Assembly: GCA_964542165.1 (NCBI GenBank)
Contig: CAZITQ010000015.1
Location: forward strand, 1-64,000
Source of the DNA: CAYTBN01 sp964542165
GTDB taxonomy: Bacteria > Myxococcota_A > UBA796 > UBA9615 > CAYRNR01
Direction of reading: 5' to 3'
Length of the DNA stretch: 64,000 bases
The notes under the pieces were generated by a model that saw only the letters and a list, made by a program, of their open reading frames with translations, ran no database searches and had not been told where the DNA came from. Made by a program: the position numbers and the translations under genes. Shown in pieces: positions 26,904-35,370 of the stretch. Within the stretch, counting starts at the first letter, position 1. The number at the start of each line of letters is the position of its first letter.

Positions 26904-28829
26904 TCAGCGGAGTTCCACGAAGGAGCAGTAGAGGTCCGAGCGGACCTGGGTGGTCCTGGTGGGGAACGGCCCCCCCTCGAGGCGCTCCTCGAGGACCTCG
27001 AGGATCTCGTCGACGTGGAAGGCCTCGGAGTGGAACACCACCACCCGGTCCATTCTCGCCGCCCGGGCCTCGATGGTGTAGGCCACGTCCCACGCGGAGC
27101 TGAGGGCGCCGCGGTAGCCCGTGGTCCAGGTACCCAGGATCAGCATCCGTCCCCGGATCAGGGCGTCCACGTACGCGGTCTCCCGCAGGGCGTGACTGGG
27201 CAAGCGCTCGACGCGGTAGAACACCAGCCCGGTCTTCTTGATCTCCATGTCGCCGTCTGCCGGCGGCAGGCGCAGCTGCGTGCCCACCACCGCCATCGCG
27301 TCCCGGGACGGCAGCTCGGGCGGGGGCGCGCGCAGGGGTTTCAGGGATCGGTGGCCGGAGGGTTCGTAGGTCGCGACCTCGAAGGACCGGGCCAGCGTCC
27401 CCTTGCCGTCCCAGGTCAGAATGGTCAGCACGGAGCCGACCAGGAGGACCCCGGCCAGCACCGGTCGCACCCGCCCCGCCAGTCCGACCCATGCCCCGCC
27501 GATCACGCACGCGAACACGAACAGAGTGAGCACGACCCGGACGTGATTGCTCTGCATGTCGTAGGTCGACTCACCGAACTGCACCATCACCGCCCCGGTG
27601 ATGGCCAGACCGACCACGGGCATCAGGCGCGCGAATCGGCGCCGCCGGACCACGACGAAGAAGACGACGCCGACGGGGATCAACAGGGCCGCGAAGCTGT
27701 ACGACCAGCTGATCAGTCCGGCCATCTCGGCCAGAGTCTCGCCGATGGACCCGGGATGGACGTAGTCGGTCTGGTGGCCGAGGTGGACCAGCAGGTCACC
27801 CAGCCCGAGGTAGTAGACGGGCGCCGCGACGACCGCCGCCAGGGCGACGGCCAGCGCCAGGTTCCCCCAGCCGCGCACCGCGGCGGTCCGGTCCCCACCT
27901 CCGCGCCCCCAGAGGATCCCGAGCCCCGTACAGAGCCCCCCCCCGACGAGCGCGGGAGCCAGGACGTAGGTGGCGTACATCCGGAACCACAGGCCGCTGT
28001 CGATCCAGCCGCCCGGGGTCAAGGCGGACTGCATGGCCCTGGACACGCCGATCCCCATCACCGACACCATCACCAGCCCGATCGCCCCGATCGCGGCGCC
28101 TCGCCAGCCGGTCCGGAAGTTGGGCAAGGCGAACCAGACCATGGGGATGGCGAGGTAGAACGCCGCGGACCACTTGAACAGCAGCGTCACCGCCAACGCC
28201 AGCCCGACCAGGACGGCCACCCACCGACGGCGGTAGGCATCCGAACGCAGGATGAGGTACAGGGTGAGGGCGGTGAACGCGGTCTGGGGGCCGTCCAGGA
28301 AGTACTCCCGGGAGACCTGCGTCAGTGGGGGGGACGCCGCCCCCAGGGCCAGGACGCCGAGCGCCCCGTACGCACCGCCGAGCTCGAACCCGATCCCCAG
28401 CAGCGCCAGGAGCAGGACCAGTGTGTAGATCGCCTGTCCCTGGCGAGCCACCGCCGGTGACACGCCGAACGCTGCGAACACCGGATTGGTGATCAGGTAC
28501 ATGGTCGGCGGATAGGCGATGTAGCGAGGGTATCGGTCGCGCTCGAAGGTGGTGCTGTTGGCGATGGGTTCGCCGTAGCGCCGCAGGTAGGTCCGGTCGC
28601 CGGTCTCGAGGAACACGGAGAAGTTGGCCGACCGCATGTAGTGGCCGTCGTAGGTGATGCGCCCCACGTCCCGGGCGATGAACCGGTGATTCTCCACCAG
28701 GGACAGGCCGATGACCGCGGCGGCCACCGCGACGAACACGGCCACGCGGATCCTGCGCCCCCGGCGGACCCCCGGGCGGCCCGCCGCGGTCCCGCCTGTG
28801 CCCGTCCCGGCTGTGGTGCGGGGCGCCAT
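26904..28829 (-). CDS. Polytopic glycosyltransferase, GT39/ArnT-like (putative)
   Basis: 641 residues from ATG 28829, which has a GAGGAG-rich ribosome site upstream. A cytosolic basic N-terminus is followed by about 11-12 hydrophobic segments (from about residue 30 to 520). The first periplasmic loop carries Asp and Arg motifs (RITYDGHYMRSA), as in polyprenyl-phosphate sugar-dependent enzymes of the GT-C class. The last 120 residues form a soluble domain. Such enzymes move a sugar from a lipid carrier to lipid A, protein or polysaccharide; the acceptor is unknown. Confidence 0.72.
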   Translation of the reverse strand: MAPRTTAGTGTGGTAAGRPGVRRGRRIRVAVFVAVAAAVIGLSLVENHRFIARDVGRITYDGHYMRSANFSVFLETGDRTYLRRYGEPIANSTTFERDRYPRYIAYPPTMYLITNPVFAAFGVSPAVARQGQAIYTLVLLLALLGIGFELGGAYGALGVLALGAASPPLTQVSREYFLDGPQTAFTALTLYLILRSDAYRRRWVAVLVGLALAVTLLFKWSAAFYLAIPMVWFALPNFRTGWRGAAIGAIGLVMVSVMGIGVSRAMQSALTPGGWIDSGLWFRMYATYVLAPALVGGGLCTGLGILWGRGGGDRTAAVRGWGNLALAVALAAVVAAPVYYLGLGDLLVHLGHQTDYVHPGSIGETLAEMAGLISWSYSFAALLIPVGVVFFVVVRRRRFARLMPVVGLAITGAVMVQFGESTYDMQSNHVRVVLTLFVFACVIGGAWVGLAGRVRPVLAGVLLVGSVLTILTWDGKGTLARSFEVATYEPSGHRSLKPLRAPPPELPSRDAMAVVGTQLRLPPADGDMEIKKTGLVFYRVERLPSHALRETAYVDALIRGRMLILGTWTTGYRGALSSAWDVAYTIEARAARMDRVVVFHSEAFHVDEILEVLEERLEGGPFPTRTTQVRSDLYCSFVELR

Positions 28830-28980
28830 CGTTCCCTCTCCTCCTCGCGGATCGCTCCAGGGTACCCCATCCGCTCTGCGGACCCGAACCCGGGCGTCCG
28901 GGAGCCGGTGCCGGCGCGTGTCGGGGACGATTCGGGACGTGGAGTCGATCAGGCTGTGGGGGAGGGAAGGGACAGCGACG

Positions 28981-29661
28981 TCAGAGGGTGCCGATGTAGG
29001 CGGCGACATTGCGCATGGCCGCCTCGTCGGGGAGCACGGTGTCCATGGGGGTCATCACCGGGCCGGTGTGGGACTCGGACTCGAGGCTGCTGCCCCGGAG
29101 GCCGTCGCGGTAGTCCTTGAGCTCTCCGACGATGTACCAGTCTTGCAGCATGTCGAGGCGAGGCGCCTTCAGGGCGGGGTTGCCCTCGGCCCTGGCGCCG
29201 TGGCACGCCGCACAGCTGCCGTACAGGTTGCGGCCCAGGGCCGCGTTCCCGCCCAGGGGCGCGCCCTCCCCGTCCGCCCCCTGCCCCGCGGCTCCTGCGG
29301 GCACGGTCAACGCTGCGATGTACGCCGACACGGCGGCCACCGCCTCCTCGTCCGCCAGTGCGTGGGCCGACGGGCTCATCTGCTTGCCGAAGGTGTCCCT
29401 GGGCGACGTTCCACGGGCGCCGGAGCGGTAAGCCCACAGCTGCCCCTCCAGGTACGAGGCGTCCTGGCCGGCCAGGGCCGGCGCGTGAAGATCCCGATTC
29501 CCCTCGCCGCCGGCGCCGTGACACCCCGCACACGACGCGTAGAGCTGCTGCCCTGCGCTGATGTCGCCCGCCAGGGTGTCGCCCGCCAGACTGTCGCCCG
29601 CGACGTACGTGAGGGCTGCCAGCGCAGCCGCCGCTCCCAGAACCACCGCCTTGTTCATCAT
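28981..29661 (-). CDS. Dihaem c-type cytochrome (cytochrome c4-like)
   Basis: 226 residues. The first of two adjacent ATGs is six bases after GGAGG. A signal peptide is followed by two class I cytochrome domains with CAGCH (Cys44, Cys47, His48) and CAACH (Cys150, Cys153, His154). Met95 (GKQMSPSA) and the Met residues near the end (VMTPMD) are candidate sixth ligands. A short repeat AGDSL/AGDTL/AGDIS lies at the signal cleavage region, coded by a 15-bp repeat. The protein carries electrons in the periplasm, for example to a terminal oxidase. No oxidase gene is nearby. Confidence 0.93.
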   Translation of the reverse strand: MMNKAVVLGAAAALAALTYVAGDSLAGDTLAGDISAGQQLYASCAGCHGAGGEGNRDLHAPALAGQDASYLEGQLWAYRSGARGTSPRDTFGKQMSPSAHALADEEAVAAVSAYIAALTVPAGAAGQGADGEGAPLGGNAALGRNLYGSCAACHGARAEGNPALKAPRLDMLQDWYIVGELKDYRDGLRGSSLESESHTGPVMTPMDTVLPDEAAMRNVAAYIGTL

Positions 29662-29948
29662 CGGCAACCTCCCCCGGGACCGTCGAGGCCCCCTGAGCCC
29701 GCTCGTTGCGGACGGGCGCGCGGCAGGAGCCGCGGACCGCCCGACGAGAACGAAGCGGAATCGGTGGATTGTAGCCGCCATCGCCGCGGCTCGCCCCTGG
29801 AAACCACACCGACCTCTCCCGACCCCGGGGCATCCCCCGAGTGCCCCGATCGACGGCCGGTGCCAGTGTGCTCGGTGCATGCTACTGTACCGCGACGCGC
29901 GCGCGGCGAGGATGGTTCCTGGGCTGCTGCCCGCTTCCTGGAGATCAC

Positions 29949-31355
29949 GTGGAACGCCCTGCGCCAACCCTTGTCCTTTCGCTGCTCATCGCCCTGCTGG
30001 CCCTCCTCGCCTCGGGTTGTCCGGCCGAAACGGAAGAGCTCACGATCACCGACACGACCGTCGTCGAGAACGAGGCCAGCGTGCTGTCCTGCTGGCTCCG
30101 CTGGACCACCGACGCGCCGGCCACCTCCCGGGTGGAGTTCGGGGAGGGGGACTCGCCGTCGTTCTTCCTGGAGGACGCTGAGCTGGTCACCGAGCACGAG
30201 TTGCTGGTGTACGGCCTGCGCGCCGAGAGGACGTACGACCTGCACGCCGTCTCCGTCTCCGAGGACGGCACGGAGGCGCGGGCCGAGCCGGTCCAGTTCA
30301 CCACCGAGCCCGTGCCCTTCGAGACGCTGGTGTTCGACCTGGGGACCCACGATCCGACGCGGGCTCAACCGGGCTGGACCCTGGGCAACGTCGTGCTGGC
30401 CGACGGGCTCTGTCCCGCCGTGGCCGCGATGTACGACATGGACGGCGAGATGGTCTGGTACCACCGACTCGGAGACGAGTTGGGCCGGGCCGACGTGGTG
30501 ACCCAGCTGGTCGACGAGTCGACCGTGCTCATCGGCGCCGGGGTCCCCTGCGGGATGCACACCATCGAGGTCGACCTGTCGGGGGAGGTGGTGTGGGAGG
30601 GGCCCGTCCAGGCGGACACCGGCATCTTCGACGCCGGCCAGACCCACCATGTGTTCGAGAAGCTCCCCGGGGGCAGCTACCTGACGCTGTACTACGAGCA
30701 CGACGACGACAGCTACGACCGGATCGTCGAGATGGACTCCGATCTGCAGACCCTGTGGGAGTGGCGCGGCATCGACCACCTCCCGGAGCAGATGGAGTAC
30801 TACACCTGGGGCAACGGTGTGGTCCTGGACGAGGACGAGGGGACCATGCTCTACAACAGCCGCGAGTACAACGCGGTGGTGAAGCTGGACCGGACCGACG
30901 GTGAGGTCCTGTGGACCTTCGGCGCCAACTTCGACGACTTCACCATGCTCACCGAACACGACGATCCCTGGCCCGAGGGGGCGCACGCGCCCGAGCTCAC
31001 CCCGGACGGGAACCTGCTGCTGTACGACAACGGCTACCCGAACCGGGAGGAGAGCCGGGTCGTCGAGTACGCCCTGGACGAGGACTCCATGACCGCCGAG
31101 CTGATCTGGGAGTACCCCGGGACGCTGGCCGAGGACTACTGGTTCACCCCGAGCTGGGGCAACGTGAACCTGCTGGACAGCGGCAACCTGCTGGTCAACG
31201 CCAGCAGCAAGTACGGCGAAGAGGGCCGGACCCGGATCTTCGAGGTCACCCGCGAGGGCGAGATCGTCCACGAGCTGATCAGCGCAATGTCCGAGGAGCG
31301 GGGGGCTGGGGCCTTCAAGGCCACACGCATCCCTGCCCTGGTCGGCGAACTCTAG
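29949..31355 (+). CDS. Arylsulfotransferase (ASST)-like lipoprotein
   Basis: 468 residues from GTG 29949, which has TGGAG five bases upstream and starts a lipoprotein signal (lipobox LASGC). A fibronectin-like strand segment (about 25-110) precedes a propeller-like domain (about 115-460) with repeated Trp, Asp-Gly and NLL elements (GEVVWEG, GEVLWTFG, TPDGNLLLYDNG), as in ASST-type proteins. ASST moves sulfate between phenols; the catalytic His cannot be fixed from here, and His-rich QTHHVFEK is the best candidate. Divergent from the cytochrome gene. A bidirectional terminator follows. Confidence 0.82.
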   Translation: MERPAPTLVLSLLIALLALLASGCPAETEELTITDTTVVENEASVLSCWLRWTTDAPATSRVEFGEGDSPSFFLEDAELVTEHELLVYGLRAERTYDLHAVSVSEDGTEARAEPVQFTTEPVPFETLVFDLGTHDPTRAQPGWTLGNVVLADGLCPAVAAMYDMDGEMVWYHRLGDELGRADVVTQLVDESTVLIGAGVPCGMHTIEVDLSGEVVWEGPVQADTGIFDAGQTHHVFEKLPGGSYLTLYYEHDDDSYDRIVEMDSDLQTLWEWRGIDHLPEQMEYYTWGNGVVLDEDEGTMLYNSREYNAVVKLDRTDGEVLWTFGANFDDFTMLTEHDDPWPEGAHAPELTPDGNLLLYDNGYPNREESRVVEYALDEDSMTAELIWEYPGTLAEDYWFTPSWGNVNLLDSGNLLVNASSKYGEEGRTRIFEVTREGEIVHELISAMSEERGAGAFKATRIPALVGEL

Positions 31356-31374
31356 CAACCCGTCCAGGCCCACG

Positions 31375-31402
31375 AAAAAACCCGCCCAAGTGGGCGGGTT
31401 TT
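31375..31402. terminator. Bidirectional rho-independent terminator
   Basis: AAAACCCGCCC (31377-31387), a four-base loop, and GGGCGGGTTTT (31392-31402), with A and T tracts on both sides. It ends the rightward ASST-like gene and, read leftward, the tRNA transcript. Confidence 0.9.
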
Positions 31403-31416
31403 CAGGGGTTTTTGAG

Positions 31417-31493
31417 TGGTGGCTCAGGGTGGACTTGAACCGCCGACCTTGCGATTATGAGTCGCACGCTCTAACCAGCTGAGCTACTGAGCC
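31417..31493 (-). tRNA. tRNA with CAU anticodon (Met elongator or Ile2)
   Basis: 77 bases including an encoded CCA (31417-31419). Acceptor GGCTCAG pairs with CTGAGCC. The D arm (GCTC/GAGC), anticodon stem TGCGA/TCGCA with loop CTCATAA, and a T arm containing GTTCAAGTC fold cleanly; anticodon CAU is at 31459-31457. Elongator tRNA-Met and the TilS-modified tRNA-Ile2 share this anticodon. The anticodon arm and GTTCAAGTCC resemble tRNA-Ile2, but sequence alone does not settle it. Confidence 0.95.
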
Positions 31494-31506
31494 ACCGGCG
31501 CCGGGA

Positions 31507-31535
31507 TTTCTAGTGCAAGGTCCGGCGGCTGTCAA
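31507..31535 (-). promoter_or_regulatory. Consensus sigma70 promoter for the CAU tRNA
   Basis: On the minus strand, a perfect TTGACA (31535-31530) is 17 bp from TAGAAA (31512-31507). Transcription would begin about 7 bases before the tRNA. Confidence 0.85.
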
Positions 31536-31568
31536 CGAGTTTCGACAGACCCCGGCGATTCTCGACCA

Positions 31569-33767
31569 TCACGGAAGGGTGCGCGCCACCCGAAATCCGA
31601 GCTCGTCCGACTGGGACTCCGGTGCCAGACGCGTCCGGTGGGCGAGGCGCAGGTAGGACGGCACGGAGAGGTGGGTGCCCCCGCGGCTGACGCGACGGGT
31701 ACCCGTCTCCGGGCCGACGGGATCGGTCACCGGCGAGTTGCCCAGATCGGCCACGTAGACGTCCCAAACCCACTCCGAGGCGTTGCCGGTCATGTCGTAC
31801 AGGCCGAACCCGTTGGGAAGAAAGCTGGCCGCCGGGGCCAGGTCCGCGTGGCCGTCCTCGCAATCGAAGGGGGTCAGCGCGGGGCTCTGGGCCACGGCGG
31901 TGGCGTCGGCGACGTTGCCGTAGAGGCAGAGTTCGGCGTCGCGGCTGGTACCCGCGTAGCGGTCGTCTCCGCCGGCGCGGGCGGCGTACTCCCACTCGGC
32001 CTCGGTGGGTAGCCGGTAGCCGGTGGCCTCGTGGCGCCACTCCACGAACGAGCCCTTGATCACGTAGGCGGCGGCCAGCCCCTCGGCCTTGGAGAGCCGA
32101 TTGCAGAACGTCACCGCGTCGTACCAGCTCACCCGGGTGGCCGGCAGCGACCGCTGGAGGGTGCGGGGCGGGCGCTTTGCCATCACCTCGGCCCACAGCC
32201 CGCGGGTCACCTCCCTGTCCCCCAGCAAAAAGGCGCTCCCCAGGGTGACCTCGTGGAGGTTCTCGTCATCCGCCCGACCGGCCTCGCCCTTCGGGCTGCC
32301 CATGGGGAAGCTGCCTCCGGGGATCGGCGTCATGGCGAGCCCGAATCGGGATGTGACCTCCCCCTGCCAGCGGGCCACGTCCTCGGGGTCGAAGGTCTCG
32401 ATCGGGGTGGCCTCGCCCGTTGCTCCGTCCACCGGCCGCGTCTCGCCGCCGGTGGTCCGCCCCGCCTCGCGCAGCGCCCACCCGCCCCCGGCCACCAGCG
32501 CGATTCCCGCCAGTCCGACGACCGCGATCGCCACCGCCCGCCAGGGGCTGGGTCCCGGCCGCTCGAGCCCGTCTTCGGTCTCCAGGCTGGTGAGGCGACC
32601 CTGGGCGGGTACCGGGCCCTGCAGCGCGGCGGGCGAGGGCCCGTCGGCGGGGGTGGAACCCGAGGGCGTCGGCTCCCGTTCGCCGGCCCCGGTGGGCATG
32701 TAGTCCATGGTCCGGTCCACCGGGGAGAACTCCCCGGGGGAGGGCCCGTCACCCCCGGCGTCGTCCGCCGGCGGCCGGAGGGTCTGCTCTTCGGGACCGG
32801 CGGCCGAGGCCAGGTTGGGGGTAGCCTCGCCGGAGTCCGCGCCCACCTCGCCATCGCCCATCCACCCGGAGACCCACCCGCCGAGTTCGAGATCGCCCGC
32901 CAGCCGGTCCCGCACCGCGAGGAGGTCCCCCCGCATCGCCGCGGCGTCCGGGTAGCGGTCCATGGGGTCCTTCTGAAGGGCCCTTGCGACCACCGGCGCC
33001 ATCTCGGGCCATCGCCCCTCGACCCGCATCAGCGCCTCGGAAGTGTCGGCGCGGGCGATGCGGCCGAGCACATGGAACAGCTGGGTGCACTCGAACACCA
33101 CCTCGCCGGTGATCATCTCGGCGATCACCGAGCCGAGGCTGAACAGGTCCGACCGGTGGTCCAGGGGCAGACCATCCACCTGCTCGGGGCTCATGTAGAC
33201 CGGCGTGCCCTTGGTGATGCTCGCCGTGGTCGTGTGGAACAGGTTGACCTGTGACTTGGCGATCCCGAAGTCCATGATCTTGACCCGCCCCTCGCGGGTG
33301 ATCATCACGTTCCCCGGTTTCAGGTCCCTGTGGACCAGGCGCAGGTCGCGGCCGTCCTCGTCCACGGCGGCGTGGGCGTACTCGAGGCCGTCGCAGATCT
33401 GGATCGCGATCTCCACGACCGGTGCGAGGGGGAGAGGGCCCCGATCCCGGGCTCGCCGCAGGACCCTGCTCAAGGTGTGACCGTCCACGAACTCCATGGA
33501 CAGCACGTAGACGTCGTCGATGTTCTCGAACTCGTAGATCTCGACCAGGTTCTTGTGGCGCAGGTACCCCCCGACCCGGGCCTCGTTGATCAGCGCCTGG
33601 ACCAGCTTCTCCTCCCTCGAGACGTGGGGCAGGATCTGCTTGAGGGCGACCTCCTTGCGGAAGCCCATCGCACCTGCGCGGACGGCGCGGAACACCCGGG
33701 CCATGCCGCCGGTGCCCACCTCCTCCAGCAGCACGTACTTGCCCAGTCTTCGCGTCTCGGGGTCCAC
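31569..33767 (-). CDS. Ser/Thr protein kinase fused to an FGE-sulfatase (SUMF1)-like domain
   Basis: 732 residues from a GTG. The kinase (about 9-285) has VGTGGMARVF, the HRD Asp148 (VHRDLKPGN) and DFG Asp166 and appears active. A Pro, Gly and Ser-rich linker is followed by one transmembrane helix (about 408-429) and a C-terminal FGE-like domain (about 475-732: PGGSFPMGS, YRLPTEAEWEYAAR, GNASEWVWD, LGFRVAR). Both active-site Cys positions of formylglycine-generating enzyme are replaced (GGTHLSVPSYL), so the domain is a probable binding or sensor module in the periplasm, as in other kinase-SUMF1 fusions. It follows a lipoprotein gene by 78 bases. Confidence 0.93.
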   Translation of the reverse strand: MDPETRRLGKYVLLEEVGTGGMARVFRAVRAGAMGFRKEVALKQILPHVSREEKLVQALINEARVGGYLRHKNLVEIYEFENIDDVYVLSMEFVDGHTLSRVLRRARDRGPLPLAPVVEIAIQICDGLEYAHAAVDEDGRDLRLVHRDLKPGNVMITREGRVKIMDFGIAKSQVNLFHTTTASITKGTPVYMSPEQVDGLPLDHRSDLFSLGSVIAEMITGEVVFECTQLFHVLGRIARADTSEALMRVEGRWPEMAPVVARALQKDPMDRYPDAAAMRGDLLAVRDRLAGDLELGGWVSGWMGDGEVGADSGEATPNLASAAGPEEQTLRPPADDAGGDGPSPGEFSPVDRTMDYMPTGAGEREPTPSGSTPADGPSPAALQGPVPAQGRLTSLETEDGLERPGPSPWRAVAIAVVGLAGIALVAGGGWALREAGRTTGGETRPVDGATGEATPIETFDPEDVARWQGEVTSRFGLAMTPIPGGSFPMGSPKGEAGRADDENLHEVTLGSAFLLGDREVTRGLWAEVMAKRPPRTLQRSLPATRVSWYDAVTFCNRLSKAEGLAAAYVIKGSFVEWRHEATGYRLPTEAEWEYAARAGGDDRYAGTSRDAELCLYGNVADATAVAQSPALTPFDCEDGHADLAPAASFLPNGFGLYDMTGNASEWVWDVYVADLGNSPVTDPVGPETGTRRVSRGGTHLSVPSYLRLAHRTRLAPESQSDELGFRVARTLP

Positions 33768-33845
33768 GCTGTTCCCAGGATCTCCGTCCCGCCGTCACCG
33801 TCCGGTACGCGGGAGTTGAGGGGAGAGTATACGGCGAGCGGGCGG

Positions 33846-35273
33846 TCAGGGAGTCGGCGGGGGCGATCCGAGGCCCGATAGGGCCTCCTCGACGGCGGTC
33901 AGGTTTCGCTGGATCCGATCCGAGTACTCGCTCCCGGGGAACTCGGCGATCAGGGCGGCGAGGATGGCCCGGGCACCCTCGAGCAACGCCCGCCGCTCGT
34001 CGACGTCGGACGTGCGCTGGGAGGCCACGAACATGTCGCCCGCCCGCTTCCGCTCTTCGCGGACGTGGATATCCAGCGCCTCGCCTGCCTCGCGCCGGGC
34101 GCGCTCCTCGATCTCGGTGCCCTGGAAGCGGTCGAACAGCGCGGCCGCGTCCCGGAACCGCTCCGCGGCGATGAGCTCGCGGCTCTCGGCCACGACCTCG
34201 GACCAGGCGGCCTCGACCTCCGCGGTCGCGGCCGCAGACAGCGCGGCCTCCGCGGCCTCGACCGCGGCCAACATCGCCTGGGAACGGGACGCCGCGCCCT
34301 GGGCGGCGAGGGCGACCGCGCTGTCCCGGGCGACCTCGAACGGGGGGCCGTCGTCCACGTCGGCCCGACCCCGGGCCTCGAGGCCGTTCCACCGCTGCTG
34401 GCGCGTGCGCTGGACCGCGCTGGCCAGGAACTCCGCCTCGCGGGCGGTCTCGGCGTCCCCGCCCGCCGCGATCACCGACCGGGCGATCTCCGCCGCGGCC
34501 GCCTCGTCCCCGGCCTCGAGCAGGGCCCAGCCCCGGGCCAGCGCTCCTCGGGCCGGTGTGTCGGGGAGCATCAGCAACAGGTCGATCTCCTCGCCCATCA
34601 CCCGGGCGCGGTCGGTGATGCCGTCCAGCCGGTCGGGAGTGGCGACGACCTGGTCGAAGGCGCCCCGGGCGTCCTCGAGGCGCCCCAGCGCCAGGTGCCA
34701 CAGCCCGGCCTTGTAGCGGAGCTCGGCGATCAGGGTTCCATCGGGAGCCAGGGGCTGCAGGTCGTCCAGCAGGGTCTCGGCGGCGAAGATCGCGTCCTCG
34801 TAGCGGCCCTCGCCCGCGGCATCCTCCGCGGCCACCACGAAGTCCTCGACGCCCAGTTCGACCCGGGGCGGATGGAACTCGAGGGGTCGGTCCGGCGGGG
34901 CCGTTCGGCCGACGCGGGAGACCCGCCGGAGGTAGTCCGCCAGCGCGGCGGCCTCCCGCGAGCGCCCCAGCTCCTCGGGGAGCGGGAGCTGCGCGTGCAG
35001 ATCGTCCAGGGCCTGCCAGAAATCCACCGCGGCCCGGGCGAGCCCCTGCTGGACCCCGTCGCTGCCCGAGGCATCCCGCTGCGCGTCGGTCAGCTGCTTG
35101 CGGACCAGGGACCGGTCGTACAAGGGCTCGTAGATCCCGGGCGCCGGGTCAGGGCCATGGATCGTCCGACAGCCTGCGCCTAGGACCGAGGTGAGAACGA
35201 GGAGCCCGGTCAGCAGGACGGTGCTCCCCACGGACATTCCGAGCCGGGGATTGGGATTCGAGACGCGCTTCAT
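33846..35273 (-). CDS. Helical-repeat lipoprotein of unknown function
   Basis: 475 residues from ATG 35273, chosen because it starts a lipoprotein signal with lipobox LGAGC; two earlier starts only add residues. The mature part is Ala-, Glu- and Arg-rich and nearly all helical, with degenerate TPR-like pairs (AAEDAAGEGRYEDAIFAAE; LWHLALGRLEDARGAFDQV). Three outer-membrane-lipoprotein roles are possible: scaffold, assembly factor, or peptidoglycan-linked adaptor. It sits between a PBP and a kinase, suggesting a link to cell-wall growth; this is inference. Confidence 0.78.
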   Translation of the reverse strand: MKRVSNPNPRLGMSVGSTVLLTGLLVLTSVLGAGCRTIHGPDPAPGIYEPLYDRSLVRKQLTDAQRDASGSDGVQQGLARAAVDFWQALDDLHAQLPLPEELGRSREAAALADYLRRVSRVGRTAPPDRPLEFHPPRVELGVEDFVVAAEDAAGEGRYEDAIFAAETLLDDLQPLAPDGTLIAELRYKAGLWHLALGRLEDARGAFDQVVATPDRLDGITDRARVMGEEIDLLLMLPDTPARGALARGWALLEAGDEAAAAEIARSVIAAGGDAETAREAEFLASAVQRTRQQRWNGLEARGRADVDDGPPFEVARDSAVALAAQGAASRSQAMLAAVEAAEAALSAAATAEVEAAWSEVVAESRELIAAERFRDAAALFDRFQGTEIEERARREAGEALDIHVREERKRAGDMFVASQRTSDVDERRALLEGARAILAALIAEFPGSEYSDRIQRNLTAVEEALSGLGSPPPTP

Positions 35274-35370
35274 CGGTATGTTCAACGCCCCTCCGTGCGG
35301 TGCTCTTCCCGACGGGCACACCGCCGGCCGGTGTTTCGCCCGATTGTAGCCTTCTCCCGGGTACGTGCGG

